Shown here in pieces: positions 14,468 through 15,106 of a stretch of 15,106 nucleotides of DNA. Numbering within the stretch: the first letter of the stretch is position 1; each line of letters opens with the position of its first letter. Source of the stretch: Pseudomonadales bacterium (GTDB lineage: Bacteria > Pseudomonadota > Gammaproteobacteria > Pseudomonadales > Azotimanducaceae); the NCBI GenBank assembly GCA_022448765.1, contig JAKUTI010000039.1, forward strand, positions 1-15,106. The letters are read 5' to 3'. The notes beneath the pieces are model-generated. The model ran no database searches, was not told the DNA's origin, and worked only from the letters and a program-made list of their open reading frames with translations. A program made the translations under genes and the position numbers.

Positions 14468-15106
14468 TCAACCTCCTGATTCACTTTGTTTCAGTTCATT
14501 GGGATTAGACAGGCGACTTACGAAATAGATAGCGAGTGTGGCAAGAACGAATGCCGGTAATATTTCGTATAACTCAAATATCCCACCTGTCAGATTCCTC
14601 CATACAAATATTGTCGAGCCACCAACCAGCATTCCTGCAATGAGACCTTGGCCAGTTGTGCCTTTCCAGAAAAGACAATAAAGCACGCACGGCCCGAGAC
14701 TTGCACCTAGACCAGCCCAAGCATAGGCAACCAGATCCAGGACGCGACTTTCTGGATTTAGGGCAATCACCCATGCGGCCAGAGCCACCAAAACGACCAT
14801 AACCCTACTCAGACCAAGCGGATACTTTGTTCGAATACCCGCATCCAGTACCAGGGAAGTTGATGCCACCAAAAGCTGCGAATCAACAGTACTCATCACA
14901 GCAGCAAGTATCGCTGCGAGTACGATACCTGCGATCCAGGGTTCTAATAATAAGTTGGCCAGCTCAATCAGTACCGTCTCCGGGTCGCCGAGGGCTGCGA
15001 AATGCATTGAACCAACCAGCCCCACCCCAATGGCTCCAATACCAGATAACAACATCCAGCCAATGCCGATTCGCCGAGCCTTCGGTATTTCAATTGGATT
15101 AGCAAT
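14468..15106 (-). CDS. putP: Sodium/proline symporter PutP-like, C-terminal part (cut by window end)
   Basis: The last 212 residues of a solute:sodium symporter; the frame is open through the window end with no upstream start visible. The fragment begins IANPIEIPKARRIGIGWM, and the ARRIGIGWM part aligns with the E. coli PutP TM8-9 loop. Recognisable blocks are WIAGIVLAAILAAVMSTVDS (about 57-76), which contains the Ser-Thr pair corresponding to the sodium-site S340/T341 of E. coli PutP, then LVAYAWAGLGASLGPCVLYC (about 125-144) and LYEILPAFVL. About five membrane segments are present. Function: sodium-coupled uptake of proline across the inner membrane. Convergent with the small membrane protein gene. 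Confidence 0.9.
   Translation of the reverse strand: MANPIEIPKARRIGIGWMLLSGIGAIGVGLVGSMHFAALGDPETVLIELANLLLEPWIAGIVLAAILAAVMSTVDSQLLVASTSLVLDAGIRTKYPLGLSRVMVVLVALAAWVIALNPESRVLDLVAYAWAGLGASLGPCVLYCLFWKGTTGQGLIAGMLVGGSTIFVWRNLTGGIFELYEILPAFVLATLAIYFVSRLSNPNELKQSESGG

Noticed and set aside
14437..14477. AGGAG / CTCCT inverted repeat with a smaller GAGA/TCTC inside, at the convergent gene ends.
   Set aside because: A 5-bp outer stem with a 31-nt loop is too weak for a bidirectional terminator.

Overview
The window looks like a stretch of bacterial chromosome, most probably from a gammaproteobacterium of moderate GC content (judged by eye). The evidence is the gene neighbourhood: lexA, a hypoxanthine-type phosphoribosyltransferase, a methylthioinosine phosphorylase (MTIP) type protein, a CsiV-like cell-wall protein, mfd and a long GAPDH of the Pseudomonas PA3001 type. 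From memory, Pseudomonas genomes carry a similar lexA / nagZ / MTIP / csiV / mfd / gap block. Here nagZ is not seen, an mscS-type gene occupies part of that space, and a three-gene 2-oxoacid oxidoreductase operon lies between mfd and gap. I see no mobile element, CRISPR array, tRNA or rRNA. I cannot name the genus.

Layout: (1) 1-403, the 5' end of lexA on the minus strand, with two tandem perfect SOS boxes, a -10 element inside the distal box, and a strong hairpin in the predicted leader. (2) 404-2828, a plus-strand, tightly overlapping set: MscS-family channel, hypoxanthine phosphoribosyltransferase, MTIP/MTAP-family phosphorylase. (3) 2688-7198, a minus-strand mfd-csiV pair. The csiV frame runs 141 bp antisense into the 3' end of the phosphorylase gene. 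(4) 7346-11999, a plus-strand operon joined by 4-nt ATGA overlaps: an FAD/Fe-S GltD-like oxidoreductase with two C-terminal [4Fe-4S] motifs, a gamma-alpha fusion subunit and a TPP-binding beta subunit of a 2-oxoacid (most likely 2-oxoglutarate):ferredoxin oxidoreductase. (5) 12167-13639, a GAPDH with an N-terminal extension of about 130 residues. (6) 13750-14448, a DUF503-family protein and a small single-pass membrane protein of unknown function. (7) 14468-15106, the C-terminal part of a PutP-type sodium/proline symporter on the minus strand, cut by the window end.

How the genes fit together: regions 1 and 3 concern DNA damage response and transcription-coupled repair. Region 2 combines osmotic protection with purine and methylthioadenosine salvage. 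Region 4 is the most interesting metabolic unit. It should oxidise 2-oxoglutarate to succinyl-CoA and hand the low-potential electrons to a dedicated flavin/Fe-S partner encoded by the first gene of the same operon. The route and final acceptor of those electrons cannot be read from sequence. The partner lacks the twin-arginine NADPH signature of GltD, so it may not behave as a simple NADP reductase.
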